NCBI GenBank assembly: GCA_010015655.1
Contig: ML976686.1
Coordinates: forward strand, 1 to 64,000
From: Bimuria novae-zelandiae CBS 107.79
Lineage: Eukaryota > Ascomycota > Dothideomycetes > Pleosporales > Didymosphaeriaceae
Direction: 5' to 3'
DNA length: 64,000 nucleotides
Within the stretch, counting starts at the first letter, position 1; each line of letters opens with the position of its first letter. The notes beneath the pieces are model-generated. The model searched no databases and had not been told where the DNA came from. It saw only the letters and a program-made list of their open reading frames with translations. Shown here in pieces: positions 26,122 through 38,936 of the stretch. The position numbers and the translations under genes are program-made.

Positions 26122-26134
26122 GTTATAAGCCCGG
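26122..26134 (+). other. Copia 2 primer-binding site
   Basis: gttataagcccgg, identical to that of Copia 1 although the LTRs are unrelated. Complementary to the initiator tRNA-Met anticodon region allowing one G-to-A change. Confidence 0.55.
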
Positions 26135-26199
26135 CCTAATCCGCACTTATATACATATATTAACTCCCTACCTACCTACCTGTTAATTAAACCTACTCT

Positions 26200-29100
26200 A
26201 TAGAGCGATCTCGCCATGTTAAAGGCTATCTCGTCGATTATCCTTTAAGGGCCACACAACTGGGAACTATAAATCTATACTATTAAAAGGCTCGCAGAGG
26301 CTGGAGACGTATGGGGATATATTAATCCAGACCTACCACATCCGTCAACACTAAATAAGCCTCTACAACCTACACAGATCCATGCTGCCAATAACGACGG
26401 ATTACTAATAATAAAACCTACCCCTAAAGCTCGAGCGTAGTATAATTAAGACATAAGTCTCTACTATAAAGAGCTTAAAGAATACAGGCGAACTAAAGAT
26501 AAGATTAGGTAGATTAAAGCGTATATAGCTAACACAATTACGCAGGACCTAGTCTATTAAATTAAGAACTAAGAGTCCCTCCACGATTAGCTTAAGACTC
26601 TACAGGAGCTCTACAGTCCCACAATAGCTAATCGAGAATATTAGGTCCAGAAAGTATACAACACCGCTAAAGTTCTACACGCTCGTAGAGAGAACCTCGA
26701 AGATTAGTATAGCACATTCCTTGCTACCTATAACAGGGCCAAACAACTCTAGCTACCAGAGACGCATGGCTACAGACTACACAAGAATCTTATACGAGCC
26801 ATTAAATAGATTAATCCTAGATACGCTGCTACTATCGCGATTACTATATTTAACGTAAAAGCAAGCTCCCATAACGACTCTATATAGCCAACATTACCTA
26901 ATCTACTGGCTAGTTACCTACGCTACTATTATATAACTATAACGAAATTAACTGCCTAGAGTAGAGCATTTGCAGCTACATTAAATTAAAAAGAGTCTCC
27001 GTATAAATAAAATAGTAGAAAGAGATCTCGCCAGGATAAGCCATTAAAGCTATTAAAACCATGCCTCTGTGGAAACCTACACTATTAGGGACAGTGTCCG
27101 TACATCGACACCTCACTACGCAAAGGAGGATTTGTTAAAGACCCTAAAAAAGCTAAGAAAATAGCAGAGTTTAAAGCTAAGGATAAGAACGGCATATTAA
27201 ATAAGATTCGAGAGAAGAATTAACGCTATAAGAAGTAAAGGACCTATAAGAGCTATATGGCAGAACCTAATTTAATAGAAATTAACGTAGGCGATGCACC
27301 TATAAGCAACCTTCTAAATAAGATATATGCTATCTACTTATTGGTATTTAATAATTAGCTAGCGCACCGAAACTTCCCGCTTCTCTACTTATAGATACTA
27401 GACCCCGCTACTAATATCCACATTTGTAATAATCTAACCGAGTTCTAATAAAAAGCTCCTGCATTACCTAACGATATCGTACTTATAGGCGGCACTGAGA
27501 TAACTATCCAGGCATGGGAAGAAGTCGAGATACCTCTATTAATACTATAAGGATAAAAGAAAACAAAGCTCAAGAGTGTAGCCTTAATCCCTAGCTTTTT
27601 CACAAGCCTAGTCTCTCTAGCCCGGCTATCATCGTTAAACGTCCATTTCGACTCTGGCAGAAATGCACTATATCGATCTAACTTATTAGGCTTACGAGTA
27701 AAAGACATCGCCACCCTTACTAGACTAGGTAGACACTAGCTAGTAGTCTATTAAACTAAACCTCCATCTACTTAATCCGCTTAGGCTCAGGCTTTTGCGA
27801 CCTATTAACGTCGGCCATAATACTCTACTCTACCGCCTAGACTAAGATTACTTAGCAAGTCTTAGCTCTATATACTAATGGGACATCTAAGTAGTAACGC
27901 TATTAATTAACTATAGAATTACGTAATAGGCATATAGCCATCTACTAGATCTGCTTCTTAAATAATTAACTACAAAGAATGCCTATAAAGCAAAGCACAT
28001 CAAATTATCTCACGGCAAAATGGCTATAAGATTAGAGCCATAAGAGCCTTTAAAACTATTACTATTAATCTTATTAAGCTTGATGCAAGAGCCTACAATG
28101 GCGACTAATACGTCTTCTATGGGTTTAATCTATTCTCGAAATTCTATTTCGTCTATATAATACCTAGACGGGATAAGCTTATGCTCCTGTCTATTATTAG
28201 ACAACTAGATTAAATAATTAAACGAGAATTTAACATAACTGTCACCTTTCTTATCGCTAACAACGAGCGAGGATATGGCCTAACAGACAACTCTGCTAGA
28301 GACTACTATTAGAGAGAAGGTATTAAGCTACTAATTAAAGCTCTATATACTAAGGAGTAAAATGGATTAGTAGAGCGCTCCGGCAGAAGTCTTATTAAAA
28401 GAAGTCGTTTAATAAAGATTACTTTAAATCTACCTCTAACACTTGGCTCTAAAATCTACTCCACAGTAGCATACCTGCTTAATCGCACACCTACGCGATT
28501 ACTAGGCTAGAAAACACTATTCGAAATCGCCTATAGTAAGAAACCATTAATTACTTACCTACGTATTTATAGCTGCCAAGCATACGCACTACGCAAGCAG
28601 ATACCACGCATAGATAAGCTTAGTTCTTAAGTACTAGTAGGATATCTAGTTGGCTATAACTTGTTAAATATCTACTAGATCTAGATGCCTAAGGCGAGAA
28701 GTTAAGCACATAGAGGCAAAGTAATTCGTGTAAGAGATATTACCTTCAGAGAAGACCTCTTTTATTAACCACACGATAAAATAGATCCTCTCCTATAAGG
28801 CTCTAAGCTAGAGTAATTCGCTTACGAGTATTAAATACCTTTAATGCGCAGCTAAGATAGCTCTATAGAAGATTTATTAAAAGACAAGCTTACGTTAGAT
28901 CTAGACTAGTCTAGCCAGACTATTGCTTCTACAGAACAAAGCCAATTAACGCAAAAAGAAATAACAACCCTATATTAAACTAGAAGTTATAATTTGTAGC
29001 TTCCAACACTAAGTTAAATAGAGACTACTAAGGTTTATAGTAGCTTATAGGGCTCGCCTTATAACTACTTACCGCGCTTACTATTAGCTACGCCAGCCAG

Positions 29101-31400
29101 CCTACCTGTAATACCTACATTCTTAAGAAAGCGCAAGCGTTAAACATTAAACTCTATTTCACGAATAGACTCAAACTAAGTAGAGAATTAAGTACTAATT
29201 AATAGCAACCTTCGTCGGTCTTACATACTACCTAAAGGGTTAACAAGATCTAGAAAGCCATCTTAGAAGAGTAGTAGCTTCTTTATTAATATATACTAGT
29301 TAGCATACGTAGCAGCCTTAGCTATAGTATTAAAAACACGATTTCACTACACTAAGCTACCTCCTAAGCCACGTCTCTATAGAGATATAATAAGGATACT
29401 ATCTCTATACAAGGAAGGCTTTCTCCAGGCGATGTAATAAGAGATTAATAACGTAAAACGAAAAGGCACGTACGAGAGGATTACCTGGCAGGAGTTAAAT
29501 CTATAAGACTAAGAAGTTCTCCCGTTAATATGGGTCTTTAAGTTTAAGCTTAATAATTAAGGATATTTTACGAAATACAAAGCGCGCATCTGTGTACGAG
29601 GCGATCTATAAATAACTACTAAAGATACCTATGCAGCTACTTTAGCAGTTCGAATATTTTAAGCTTTGGTTACTATAGCGGCCTACTTTAATATAGAGAT
29701 CCGTTAGTATAATGCTGTTAACGCATTTATAAACGCTTAGTTTATAATACTAGTCTATTATTATTTACTAGAAGGATTCTCTAATCCTAATTATTTGTGG
29801 AAACTACGTCGAGCTCTATACGGCCTAAAGACCTCGCTACTATTTTAGTATTAAGAGCTTACTAAGACGCTTTCTAAACTAGGACTACACGAAGTTAAAG
29901 ATGCTCCTTGTCTATGGAAGAATAATAAGCTTCTAGTCTTTTTCTATATAGACGACATTATCGTACTCTGCCTACCAGCCCATAAAGCTGCACTATATAA
30001 ATTCGAACAGAAGCTCCTGTATTAATATAAGATTTAATCTTTAAGAGAGCTTTAAACGTTCTATGGCATTTAAACGCATAGAGACCGTGAGAATGGCTCT
30101 ATCTAGTTATTATAAACTTTATATATCGAGAAGCTTGCACAGAAGTTTTCTCTATTAAAGCCATATACGAAGTTATTAGCTATACTATTACCTCTAGAAG
30201 AGTTATTGCCGTTAGAGGATTAAGCAAATGACTTCACTAAGCATAGATATGTCTAGCTTATAGGATCTATAGGATATATAGCTAGAGCTACCCGACCTAA
30301 TATCTTAAAAGCTTACTTAAAACTAGCTAAGTTTCTCACGAATCTATCTTTACGTTATCTTAACGTAGTATACCAGACGATTGCCTACCTACTAGAAACT
30401 AAAGATTAAGCGCTCTACTATACCGCTTCTATCTTAAATAAATTAGTCTATATAGCCAACCAACCTTAACCTGAGTTCTTTGGAGCAATAGATGCATTAT
30501 ACGCTAATAATAAAATTACACGTAAGAGCTCACAAGGCTATATCTTCTTTCTATTTAGCGGACCTGTAGACTGGAAAGCAACACTCTAACGCTATATTAT
30601 AAAGTTAACTATAGAAGCAGAGCTAGTCGCCGCATCGTCTATAGGCACTAAACTAATCTAGTAGTAGAGAGTCTTTAAATAAATCGGCTTTAATCCAGAT
30701 TATAAACGTCTTTTATACTGTGATAATTAGCAAACTATCCGACTTCTTACCTCTACTACGCCTCGTCTTAAGACTACTGTACGGCACGTCGATATCTATT
30801 ATTACTGGCTTCGACAAGAAGCTTAATCTAATAATATCAACCTCTTATATATCCAAACAACCTGTTAACTAGCTAATGGCCTTACTAAGCTACTGCCTAG
30901 ATAGAAATATGAAAACTAGGTTTCTTTTCTTTATTTTTAACCTTTTCCTTTAAGCAAATGAGCTTCCCTACTGTATAGTACTCTTCCTGGTTTTTCCCAT
31001 GTGGTTTTTACAGGTTTAACGAGGCTATACATTTACCCAGTTCTATCCTATTCCCCTTATACTATACTTAACTTCATACTATATTTTATATTATACACAG
31101 AGCAAACATGCTCGCATTATGTATTAAGCTCTACCTACAAGGCTTATTAACCTTAGCATAGAACGCGAAGTAATTAGGATCTTAGTACTAGCTCTGGGAG
31201 ACGTCCTACTACTAGGGACGCCTATAGTATAGAGCGAGATTTACCTACACTGCGACGGCGGACGGCTACCCACCTGGGACTACACTAATACTTAGACTGG
31301 CATAAAAAGCTAGCTTCTCGACCCCAAGATACAGCTGCCCCACAAAGGTAGAGGGGGAACTATAGCCAAAATTAGCTTTAAACATACGTTCGAACCTAAA
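26200..31400 (+). pseudogene. Copia 2 gag-pol polyprotein, RIP-inactivated
   Basis: The gag ends in a compact zinc knuckle near 27062-27115, CLCGNLHYxGQCPY. The protease segment near 27400 reads DPATNIHICNN. The integrase core spans about 28080-28760, with the catalytic Glu region EQNGLVERSG near 28355 and the GYLVGYN tail. Reverse transcriptase spans about 29520-30120, with the box FYIDDIIVL intact at about 29941. RNase H spans about 30560-30900, with CDNQQT and RHVDIYY. Stops are fewer than in Copia 1 but still numerous. It differs from Copia 1 in LTRs and gag, so it is a separate family. Confidence 0.82.
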
Positions 31401-31407
31401 GGGGGTG

Positions 31408-31556
31408 TGTAAGCAGCCTAGGGCTATGTTATATAATAACACTAGTTTTATAAGTTAGCTTAATTACTATAAACGAGCCTCTAATTACTCTATGTACACA
31501 CACACACAGAACACACACAATACACTACCTTTATACATACCACCTACCTGCTTATA
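31408..31556 (+). repeat. Copia 2 3' LTR
   Basis: 149 nt, preceded by the purine tract aaagggggtg. Contains a CA-repeat stretch near 31497-31520 that is mutated in the 5' LTR. Confidence 0.88.
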
Positions 31557-31561
31557 ATATA

Positions 31562-31632
31562 TCTTAGTTACTACACATATATAATTAAATTAGTGTTTTC
31601 CCGACTTTCGCTTTGCAGTAACAACCGCTACA
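31562..31632 (+). repeat. Copia 1 3' LTR, right part
   Basis: Continues the LTR cut at 25972 and ends cgctaca, keeping the terminal CA that is lost in the 5' copy. Confidence 0.85.
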
Positions 31633-31930
31633 ATATAAAATATACTATAAATACTACTTAATTTATAATAGTAATTATATATAATTATTATATCGTGTTA
31701 TTAATTTAGGTTACTATAAAGGCGAAAGAAAGTTAGTAAGGTGCTAGCTCGCTTATACTACTAGATTACTTATTAAGTACGTTACAGGTTTAATACGTTA
31801 ATATCTATTAGATGTAGATTTAATAAGAGGTAAAGGCTTAGTAACTTATTATTAAATAGGTCCTTATAAATAAGATAGCTACTAACAGGCTTACTAAAGT
31901 CCTCTTAAAGACTAAATATTAAGAGTTTAT

Positions 31931-32155
31931 TGTTAGATTTAATAGTGTTCTGTCACTTTAAGATAATGCAATGATGAGAATTTAATAAATGTAATAATTA
32001 ATTAATAATGTTCGTGTTCTGTCTGTGTCTGGAATATAAATATATGCGAGGCTCTAAATAAGTGCCACTGCAGCGCTAGCCCTATTTAGAATAGTACAAA
32101 AGAGAGAGTGCTCTAGCCTTATATCTACAATAGATAGAGGCCATATAATCGGATA
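31931..32155 (-). repeat. Copia 3 3' LTR (left copy)
   Basis: 225 nt, the same length as the right copy; differences are transitions. Confidence 0.88.
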
Positions 32156-32159
32156 CACC

Positions 32160-35100
32160 CCCTTAGCTTAGGCTTATCCTTAAGCTAGACCTTCGCATTA
32201 TTTATCTGTCTATTATTCTAACTTAAAGGCCTCTATCCTCTACTGTAGATCCTGCAGGGTAACCTCTTAATCAGTAATCTTATCTAATATATCTTTAAGT
32301 CCTAGCTTATTTAGAAACTTGCTCCATTTATTTACTAGTAAGGCCTTTATAAGTCTATCTGCAACCATGTCCTCTAAGTGTTAATAGTCTATCTTAATTT
32401 TCCCAAGTGTGACTTCTTGTCTTAGCCAGTAATTGTAAATATCTATATGGCGGAGCTTGGTCTGCAGCTTTACGATCTCTTTAGTAATTAGGCGAATAGT
32501 TTATTAATTATCGTAGTTAATTATAATTAGGTAATTGCTTATAGCGATCTAGAGCTCCTGGAGTAATCGTGAAGTAAAGATGGCCTCCTTAGCTACTTGT
32601 AAAAGCGCTAGAAGTTCGGCCTCTATTGTTAATGTAGTGACTATATCTTGCTTGCTTGCTTTCCAGGCAATTAGGCCGCCAAATAGCTTAATAATATATC
32701 CTTATAAACTCTTGTAATCGAGTGTATTATTTATAAAGGATGCATTGCTTGCTACTTCTAGAGTATTTGCACCCCTAAGCTAAAGACCTAGTGATTTAGT
32801 ATTAGTAAGATAAAGGAGAACTTAGTTAGTAGTTACTTAATACTCTTCGCTTAGGTTAAATAAGAATCGTGATAATCTAGAGCTTGCAAAGGCGATATCT
32901 GGTTAAGTTATAACTGTAGCATAGAGAATTAATCCGACTTTGCGCTGGTATTGATTGATCTTACCCTTACTAGCTAGTCCTGTTCTTAGGAGTAATTCGA
33001 TTAAACCTATTAGGGTATTATAGCGAATCTTATGGTGATCGATAAGGCGCGATATTTTATTAATATATAATGCTTATAAAAGCCAGATCTTTCTATTTAA
33101 GCAGTCCCTAATAATTTAATTCCTAGAAACTATTACAGGTCTTTCCCGCTAGTAAGGATAAATTTAGTTCTTATCTCTTTAATAGCTACTTTTGCTGCAG
33201 ACTCGTAATTCTTCTAATAGGCAATAATAAGATTATCTACATAAAAGAAAATAATAATACTGTCCTTAATAAGGCAGCATGGCTCGTGGGGCACTGTTTT
33301 AAAGCTAATATCACGGAGCGTTAATGTAAACTCTCTTTGCCAGAGTAGTAGAGATATGCGTAGTCTATATAGTGCTTTGTGTAGTTTAAGGACTGTGCCT
33401 GCTCGCGAGTATCCGCGGGGCATTCTTATGTAGATTTCTTTGTCCAGCTTTACGTGAACAAACGCGTTCGTAACGTTATGTTAGATAAGCTCTAGGTCGA
33501 ACCAAGCTATAATTACTATAAGCATACGAAAGGATTATCCTATAAGTGTTGCGACGTAGGTTTTTTACAAGGTTAGGTGCTACTATTAATTACCTTATAC
33601 TACTAGCCTTGCCTTGCACTTCTGTAGTCGATAGTGTTTATTAAACTTATAGGTGTATACCCACATGCAGTCGAGGATTTAATAGCCTACTACCTTTACT
33701 AGAGCTACTACGACCTCGCTCTAAGACTTTATTTTCTTATGGCTTTATAGATGGGAACGTTCTACTTCCTTCTATATATTATAAAGAGGGTGATCTTTAA
33801 GCTTGCTTTGGCATGTGGGTGGCTCTAGAAGCACGCTTTAATGTGGCTTCTTACTTAATATAATTATTTGTTAAAGCTACGCCTTATTAAGAATCTTATC
33901 TTTATATTTACTATTACTACTAGCTTTAGTGCCTGCTATAAAGGCTGCGGCCCATGCGCTTGTTTACAACTACCTTATTTATAACTCTTAGGGTAGTCTA
34001 GCTTAATCACCTCCTGCCATTAGTTGTGTAAGGAGTGTTACTAGTGGCGGTGTTAATAGAGGCGTTAGATATTCGTACCCAGCTCTTCTACCTTAATTAT
34101 ACTTAGAAGCGCTTTTAACCTCTTCCTCTAGCGCTTTACTAATTATCTTATTCTTAAAAAAGGACTTAGTAGCTTACTCTTATTAAGGTAAAGAAGGTAG
34201 CTTTACTAATCGCACCTAGGTCGCTATTTCTTCTAATGTGTTATGCATAAGGTTGTCTACCAGGTCTTTGGTTTTGCCTAAGAACATAGTATCCTCGTCA
34301 AAAATTACATCGCGAGTACTAATTGTCTTTACTAGAGAGGGAATCCATATTCTCTAGATATTAGTTAATTTATAGCCAACTAAATAACCTATCTATACTT
34401 TAGGATCTAGTCGCTAGAGCTTGCTCTTATTACGTTTAGTGTTATTAGTTATAGCAAAGGTCTTGCAGCCATAGGCTTTTAAGTAAGCTTAATTAGGCTT
34501 CTTTAGTTAGGTGATAATGCCGTTCTAAAAGGCTACTATTGTAAAGAACACTTTATATAGAGATCGCCATTAATTGGCGTAGTTTGGCGTTTAATTGTAT
34601 AGGTAGACTGCGGCTTGGGTAATCTTAGGCCACATTTGCTAGGGTAGGTTAGAGTTAAGTCGCATCGCGCGTGCTTTCTCCTTAATTACACCCCCTAAGC
34701 GTTTAGCTCCTTTATTTTGTGCTTAAGTATCTAGTGCTAAAGGCTTAATCTTAATACCTTGCGCTAAGCACCACTTCTTAACGTCTACCTTAATAGAGAA
34801 GATCTTGTTATTAGATTTAATTACTTTTACTATAATATTGTATTATACTTTTATAAACTATATAAAGGTGCTAAGTAATTTAATAATTAAGCGTGCTGGG
34901 CGGTTATCCTTAAAGTAGTAGTCTTATGCGAAGCTAGAGAATTAGTTAGTAATTAGTATTTAGCTCTTCTCTCTTATTAAGCTGTCTACTTCGTAGTCGT
35001 GAAAGTCTATTACGACTCGCTTGCCAGGGCCTTTAGTTTGCTCCCTGGCTTGCCGGCGTATTTGCCATTTTAGTTTTACTTTACCGCAGGCGTTATATTT

Positions 35101-37000
35101 AATCGTGGGGAGGCCTTTAATCCTTACTCCCTTAGATTACTACACGAGGTGTTTAAGGGCCTAAAGGCCTAAATAGCCTAATCGTTAGTGCCAGGTCTAC
35201 GCATTTGCTTTCTGTGGTCTTTATTTAGTGCGTGTGTTAGTCTTGTAAGTGGCGTGCGCAGCATTAGTAGGAATACTACCTACTAGCCTTATTCTATATT
35301 CTAGCACCTACTATCTGTGTAACTCTTAAAGTTCTACTAGCATAGTATTATCTCTTCTTTTTAGAGTCGTTAGGTCTACTCTTATGTCCTACTAAAGGCC
35401 TTGCCTTTAGAGTAATTAAAACAATATAAGGTTGCAGAGTAAATTAGGGCAATAGGCAATATTATCTAGCCGTATTATTTAATTACCGCTTGCACTTTAT
35501 ACGTTAAGATAGATAGTCCTGTATCTTTAGATCTATATTTATGTATTCCCTGCCTATATAAAGTCTCCTAATGCCGGTGGCCGGTATAAGACAAAGCGAT
35601 TAATATTATTAAAGATATGGCAGGTTGTGCCTAAATTAAGTATGGCTAAGCATCGCAATAGGTACGTGTTTAATTTGTTATAGAAGAATGTGGCTTAGAA
35701 GCTCGCTAGGATTTTAGTAATCTTACGTCCGTCTAGTTACTTATTATTAGCCTTAGTAATTCGAGTTAGAGTGGGAGTATGTAATAATTTAATTCTAGGT
35801 ATTTAAGACTTTAGTCTTTTCACCTTCCTTATCTTATCTTGTAGATGTAAATCATTTTGGATTCTATATTATACTATATCTACAAAGCCAGGTCGTGGCC
35901 TAAACTACTCTAGTGCATGATCTGGATATGCGTAGAAGTAGTCTTTTAGACTATGCCTTTATTCACAAGTAGGGCATTTTTTACCTTTAACTGCTATTAT
36001 ATCCTCTATTAAAGACTGCTTAGATATGGTGCTTTAACTAAAGGATCGTTTTTGTCGAGGTCTCCCCCGTCCACATTAGTTATTCGTGGAAGATGGCGCG
36101 TCTTCAATAGCGTAAAAGGCGTCCCTATTAGTGCCTAGGGTGGATGCACCACTAGCAGCGAGAGATAGCTTACTAGTAGTAAAGGCGCCCCTATGCTGTT
36201 TACCCTTAATTAGGTAGAGTATTGCCATATATTCTTGGAAGCGTTTTATTATCTCCTTCCTTGTTATATCTGCGTCTCGGCGTCTAGTTTCTTAAAAGGA
36301 CACACCCTAAGTGGGAGCAGCCTTTATAATCGCAGTTAGGAAGTCCTTTATAGTATTATAAATTAATTATACTTTAGCGATATTGTTTATCTCTGCTTCT
36401 ATAGCTACCTAATTATACTTAGTTAGCCAGGTATCCTAGTTTAAGGGTTATCTTATTAGCTTAAGGGCCTGTAGGTATCGTGCTCTTACTCTATCCCGCT
36501 CGTCTTCTTTATTAACGCCTACGGTCTGTGTTAGAGACGTAATCTATTGCTAGATTTGCTCTCTAGGCTTGCAGCAGTTGCGTTATAGGTGTGGCAACAT
36601 AGTGGATTAGATATGGATAACTACTTTCTTAAGACTTAATCTCTCCTCGCGGTATTCCTTGTCCTTTATCTTGTAGTCTTTAAGCTATATCTTATAGAAC
36701 TTAATGTCCTCCTTATATGCCTTAAGTCCTGAATTTAATAGCTCTAATGGGCGTATTAGAGGGTTCTGTTAATCGTCGTCGTTTACGCGGATAATTGGTT
36801 AGTAACTCGCTATTTCTGGCGGCGACGGCGGTGTCGGCCTTTTACGTGGGAGTTTGGCTCTATCTAGGTTAATAATAGGCCATATATCTATTAGTTCGCA
36901 TCGCGCTTTTAGCTGCAGTAGCTATAGTGCGTAGTTAGTGTAATTAGTTAACATAATTATTAAGTCGCGGAGTATTAACAGCGACATTGTCCTTTCTTAA
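32160..37000 (-). pseudogene. Copia 3 gag-pol polyprotein, RIP-inactivated
   Basis: Minus-strand coding. The clearest open piece, 33214-33423, is Copia reverse transcriptase with LHKALYRLR and the active-site box FYVDNLIIAY (second Asp changed to Asn). RNase H lies to its left (about 32400-32900), integrase and gag to its right. Stops are scattered throughout. It shares domain order but not LTR sequence with Copia 1 and 2. Confidence 0.75.
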
Positions 37001-37029
37001 GGTTTAGTTAAGGTAGTAAGACTCTTAAT

Positions 37030-37254
37030 TATTAGATTTAATAGTGTTCTGTCACTTTAAGATAATGCAATGATAAGAATTTAATAGATATAATAATTAA
37101 TTAATAATGTTCGTATTCTGTCTATGTCTGGAATGTAGATGTGTGCGAGGCTCCAAATAAGTGCCGCTATAGCGCTAGCCCTATTTAGAATAGTACAAAA
37201 GAGAGAGTGCTCTAGCCTTATATCCACAACAGATAGAGGCCATATAATCGGACA
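37030..37254 (-). repeat. Copia 3 5' LTR (right copy)
   Basis: 225 nt. The first dinucleotide is TA (mutated from TG) and it ends with an intact CA. Confidence 0.88.
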
Positions 37255-37481
37255 TTTATTTAATAACTCTACTTTATTAACATCGCGTAACGTTTCTAGG
37301 GTAGCGTTAATAATAATAATAATAATTTTATATATCTAGTTACTAATTAAGCAAGATTTAAGCTTCACCTCTCAATCGACATGAAGCTGAGGGGGTGTGT
37401 GGCGGTTTAGTATGGAAGCTTGGGCCACCCGTATACATGCGCCCCTTACACGTGATCCACAGTATATAGCTCCATAGAGTA

Positions 37482-37546
37482 CGGAGGTGCCTTTCAAAAG
37501 TCCTTGCCCACCTTGGCGAGCAGGGGTATACGCCACATTCCGAATT
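37482..37546 (+). repeat. Mariner A left terminal inverted repeat
   Basis: 65 bp, identical to the reverse complement of 38937-39001. Confidence 0.95.
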
Positions 37547-37637
37547 CAGAAGCATCTCCGAGCTGACGTGGCCTTTGCTTCTCAAGCTCACAACACTGCT
37601 CTATACTACTTGCTCTCTAATTGATACAGTCTTTGCT

Positions 37638-38921
37638 ATGCCTCCTCACGATCTTGCTACTCGAGCTTTAATAATTACTCTTAAGGCTACTGGCAAGCCA
37701 AATGACGAGATCACTGGCCTAACAGGGATTTCAAAGCGGACAATTAACTCAATATTCGCGCGAGCTATTGAACGAGGCTTTGATCCATGCCAGCGGCCAC
37801 TTAAGCTTCTGAACAAATACCTTGAAGATAGCCACCGATCTGGCAGGCCCTCAAAACAGGACGAAGTTGCACAGAAAGTAGTCAACAGCGTACGCACTGA
37901 CCGCTATGGACGAGAGAAGTCTTGCGCTGACGTCGCTGGTGCGCTCAGCCAAGAAGGATTCAATATCTCCGCCGCAACTGTCTGGCGCATCCTAAGGAAG
38001 GCAGGTTTCAAGAAGACGAAACCAACGAGGAAGCCTGGATTGACGAAGAAGATGAAGGAGGCTCGATATAACTGGTGCCTACAGCATGAACACTGGACAA
38101 TTGAGGACTGGAAGAATGTTATCTGGTCTGATGAAACGTCTGTAGTTCTCCTGCATAGGCGTGGAGGATATAGGATATGGCGGAAGGCTGATGAGGCATT
38201 TGTTCGAAGTTGTATTCGTGAGAGGTGGAAGGGATACTCTGAGTTCATGTTCTGGGGGTGCTTTTCGTACGATAAGAAAGGCCCATGTCATTGTTGGGCA
38301 CCAGAAACAAAGAAGGAGAAGGAGACTGCTGCTGCTCGAATTAAGGAGCTAAATCAAGAGCTAGAGCCTATCATGAAGGCGCAATGGGAGCTTGAAACTG
38401 GAATGCGTCGCCTTGATCTACGTAACAAACCTGGACGATAACCTCAATGGACTTGGAATAAGAAGACAGGAAAGGTCAGCCGAGGCAGAGGCTCAGGTAT
38501 TGATTGGTATCGGTACCAGACGTCTGTGCTACTTCCAAAGCTAATACCTTTTGCAAAGGTGTGCAAAATAGAGCGGCCAGACACTGTTGTACAAGAAGAT
38601 AAAGCGCCCTCTCATGATCATCATGTCCAGAGCTATATATATAGCATCCATGATGTTACAAAGTTGCTCTGGTGTGGCAACTCTCCTGACCTAAACGCTA
38701 TTGAGCCTTGCTGGCCATGGATGAAGAGAGCTACTACAAAGAAAGGCGCGCCAAAGAGTAGAGCAGAGGCTGTCCGTGCATGGGAGCAGTGCTGGCGAGA
38801 TCTACCTCAGGAGAAGATACAGGCTTGGATTGAGCGTATTCCTGTCCATATAAAGAAGATCATTGAGCTAGAAGGGGGCAACGAGTACAAGGAGGGCAGG
38901 AATCTCCATAGACTTAGATAA
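37638..38921 (+). pseudogene. Tc1/mariner DD34E transposase with one in-frame stop
   Basis: Frame from ATG 37638 (MPPHDLATRAL) to the stop at 38919-38921 would give 427 residues, broken only by TAA at 38439-38441. N-terminal paired helix-turn-helix regions are visible (GISKRTINSIFARAI; GRPS linker). The catalytic triad is present: Asp in WSDET, Asp in VQEDKAPSH, and Glu in SPDLNAIEP exactly 34 residues later, i.e. DD34E. The stop would be CAA before a C-to-T change at CpA, the RIP signature. The frame also extends upstream to 37575, but the 37638 Met fits the family better. Active without RIP if the stop is reversed or suppressed; as written, the Asp-Glu half is lost. Confidence 0.88.
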
Positions 38922-38936
38922 TCGGACATATGTCTA

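Larger units (their letters stand above)
25973..31556 (+). mobile_element. Ty1/Copia retrotransposon 2, nested in the 3' LTR of Copia 1
   Basis: LTRs of 149 nt at 25973-26121 and 31408-31556 start tgtaagcag and end ctgcttata, i.e. an inverted terminal TGTAAGCAG once the terminal C-to-T change is reversed. ATATA flanks it on both sides (25968-25972 and 31557-31561) and occurs once at the matching place in the Copia 1 5' LTR. The element is 5,584 bp. Confidence 0.9.
20740..31632 (+). mobile_element. Ty1/Copia retrotransposon 1, interrupted by Copia 2
   Basis: The 5' LTR is 20740-20925 (186 nt). The 3' LTR is split into 25858-25972 and 31562-31632; joined without the duplicated ATATA it is again 186 nt. 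Flanks are gtata (20735-20739) and atata (31633-31637), a 5-bp target duplication with one transition. A half-tRNA-type primer site gttataagcccgg follows the 5' LTR, and a purine tract aaggggg precedes the 3' LTR. Without the insert the element is 5,304 bp, normal for Copia. Confidence 0.88.
31931..37254 (-). mobile_element. Ty1/Copia retrotransposon 3, minus strand
   Basis: LTRs of 225 nt at 31931-32155 and 37030-37254, starting tgttagattt (right copy tattagattt) and ending ggata/ggaca. The 5-bp target duplication TTTAT flanks it exactly. The tract cacccccttagctta just right of the left LTR is a polypurine tract read on the minus strand, so the left LTR is the 3' one. Total length 5,324 bp. 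Confidence 0.9.
31638..37397 (+). pseudogene. Copia 4 remnant (RNase H end), split by Copia 3
   Basis: In 31780-31930 the plus strand reads the C-terminal RNase H block of a Copia polyprotein: YVNIYQM with stop-interrupted EVKA, then TNRLTKVLLKTKYQEFI. It is cut at 31930 by Copia 3 and resumes at 37260, ending in a purine tract gaagctgaggggg at 37383-37395 and an LTR start at 37398. The 5' half of this element is not in the window. TTTAT at 31926-31930 and 37255-37259 is the Copia 3 target duplication. Confidence 0.6.

Noticed and set aside
31490..31525. CA microsatellite as a separate feature
   Set aside because: It is simply part of the Copia 2 LTR, and its TA counterpart in the other LTR is RIP-mutated.
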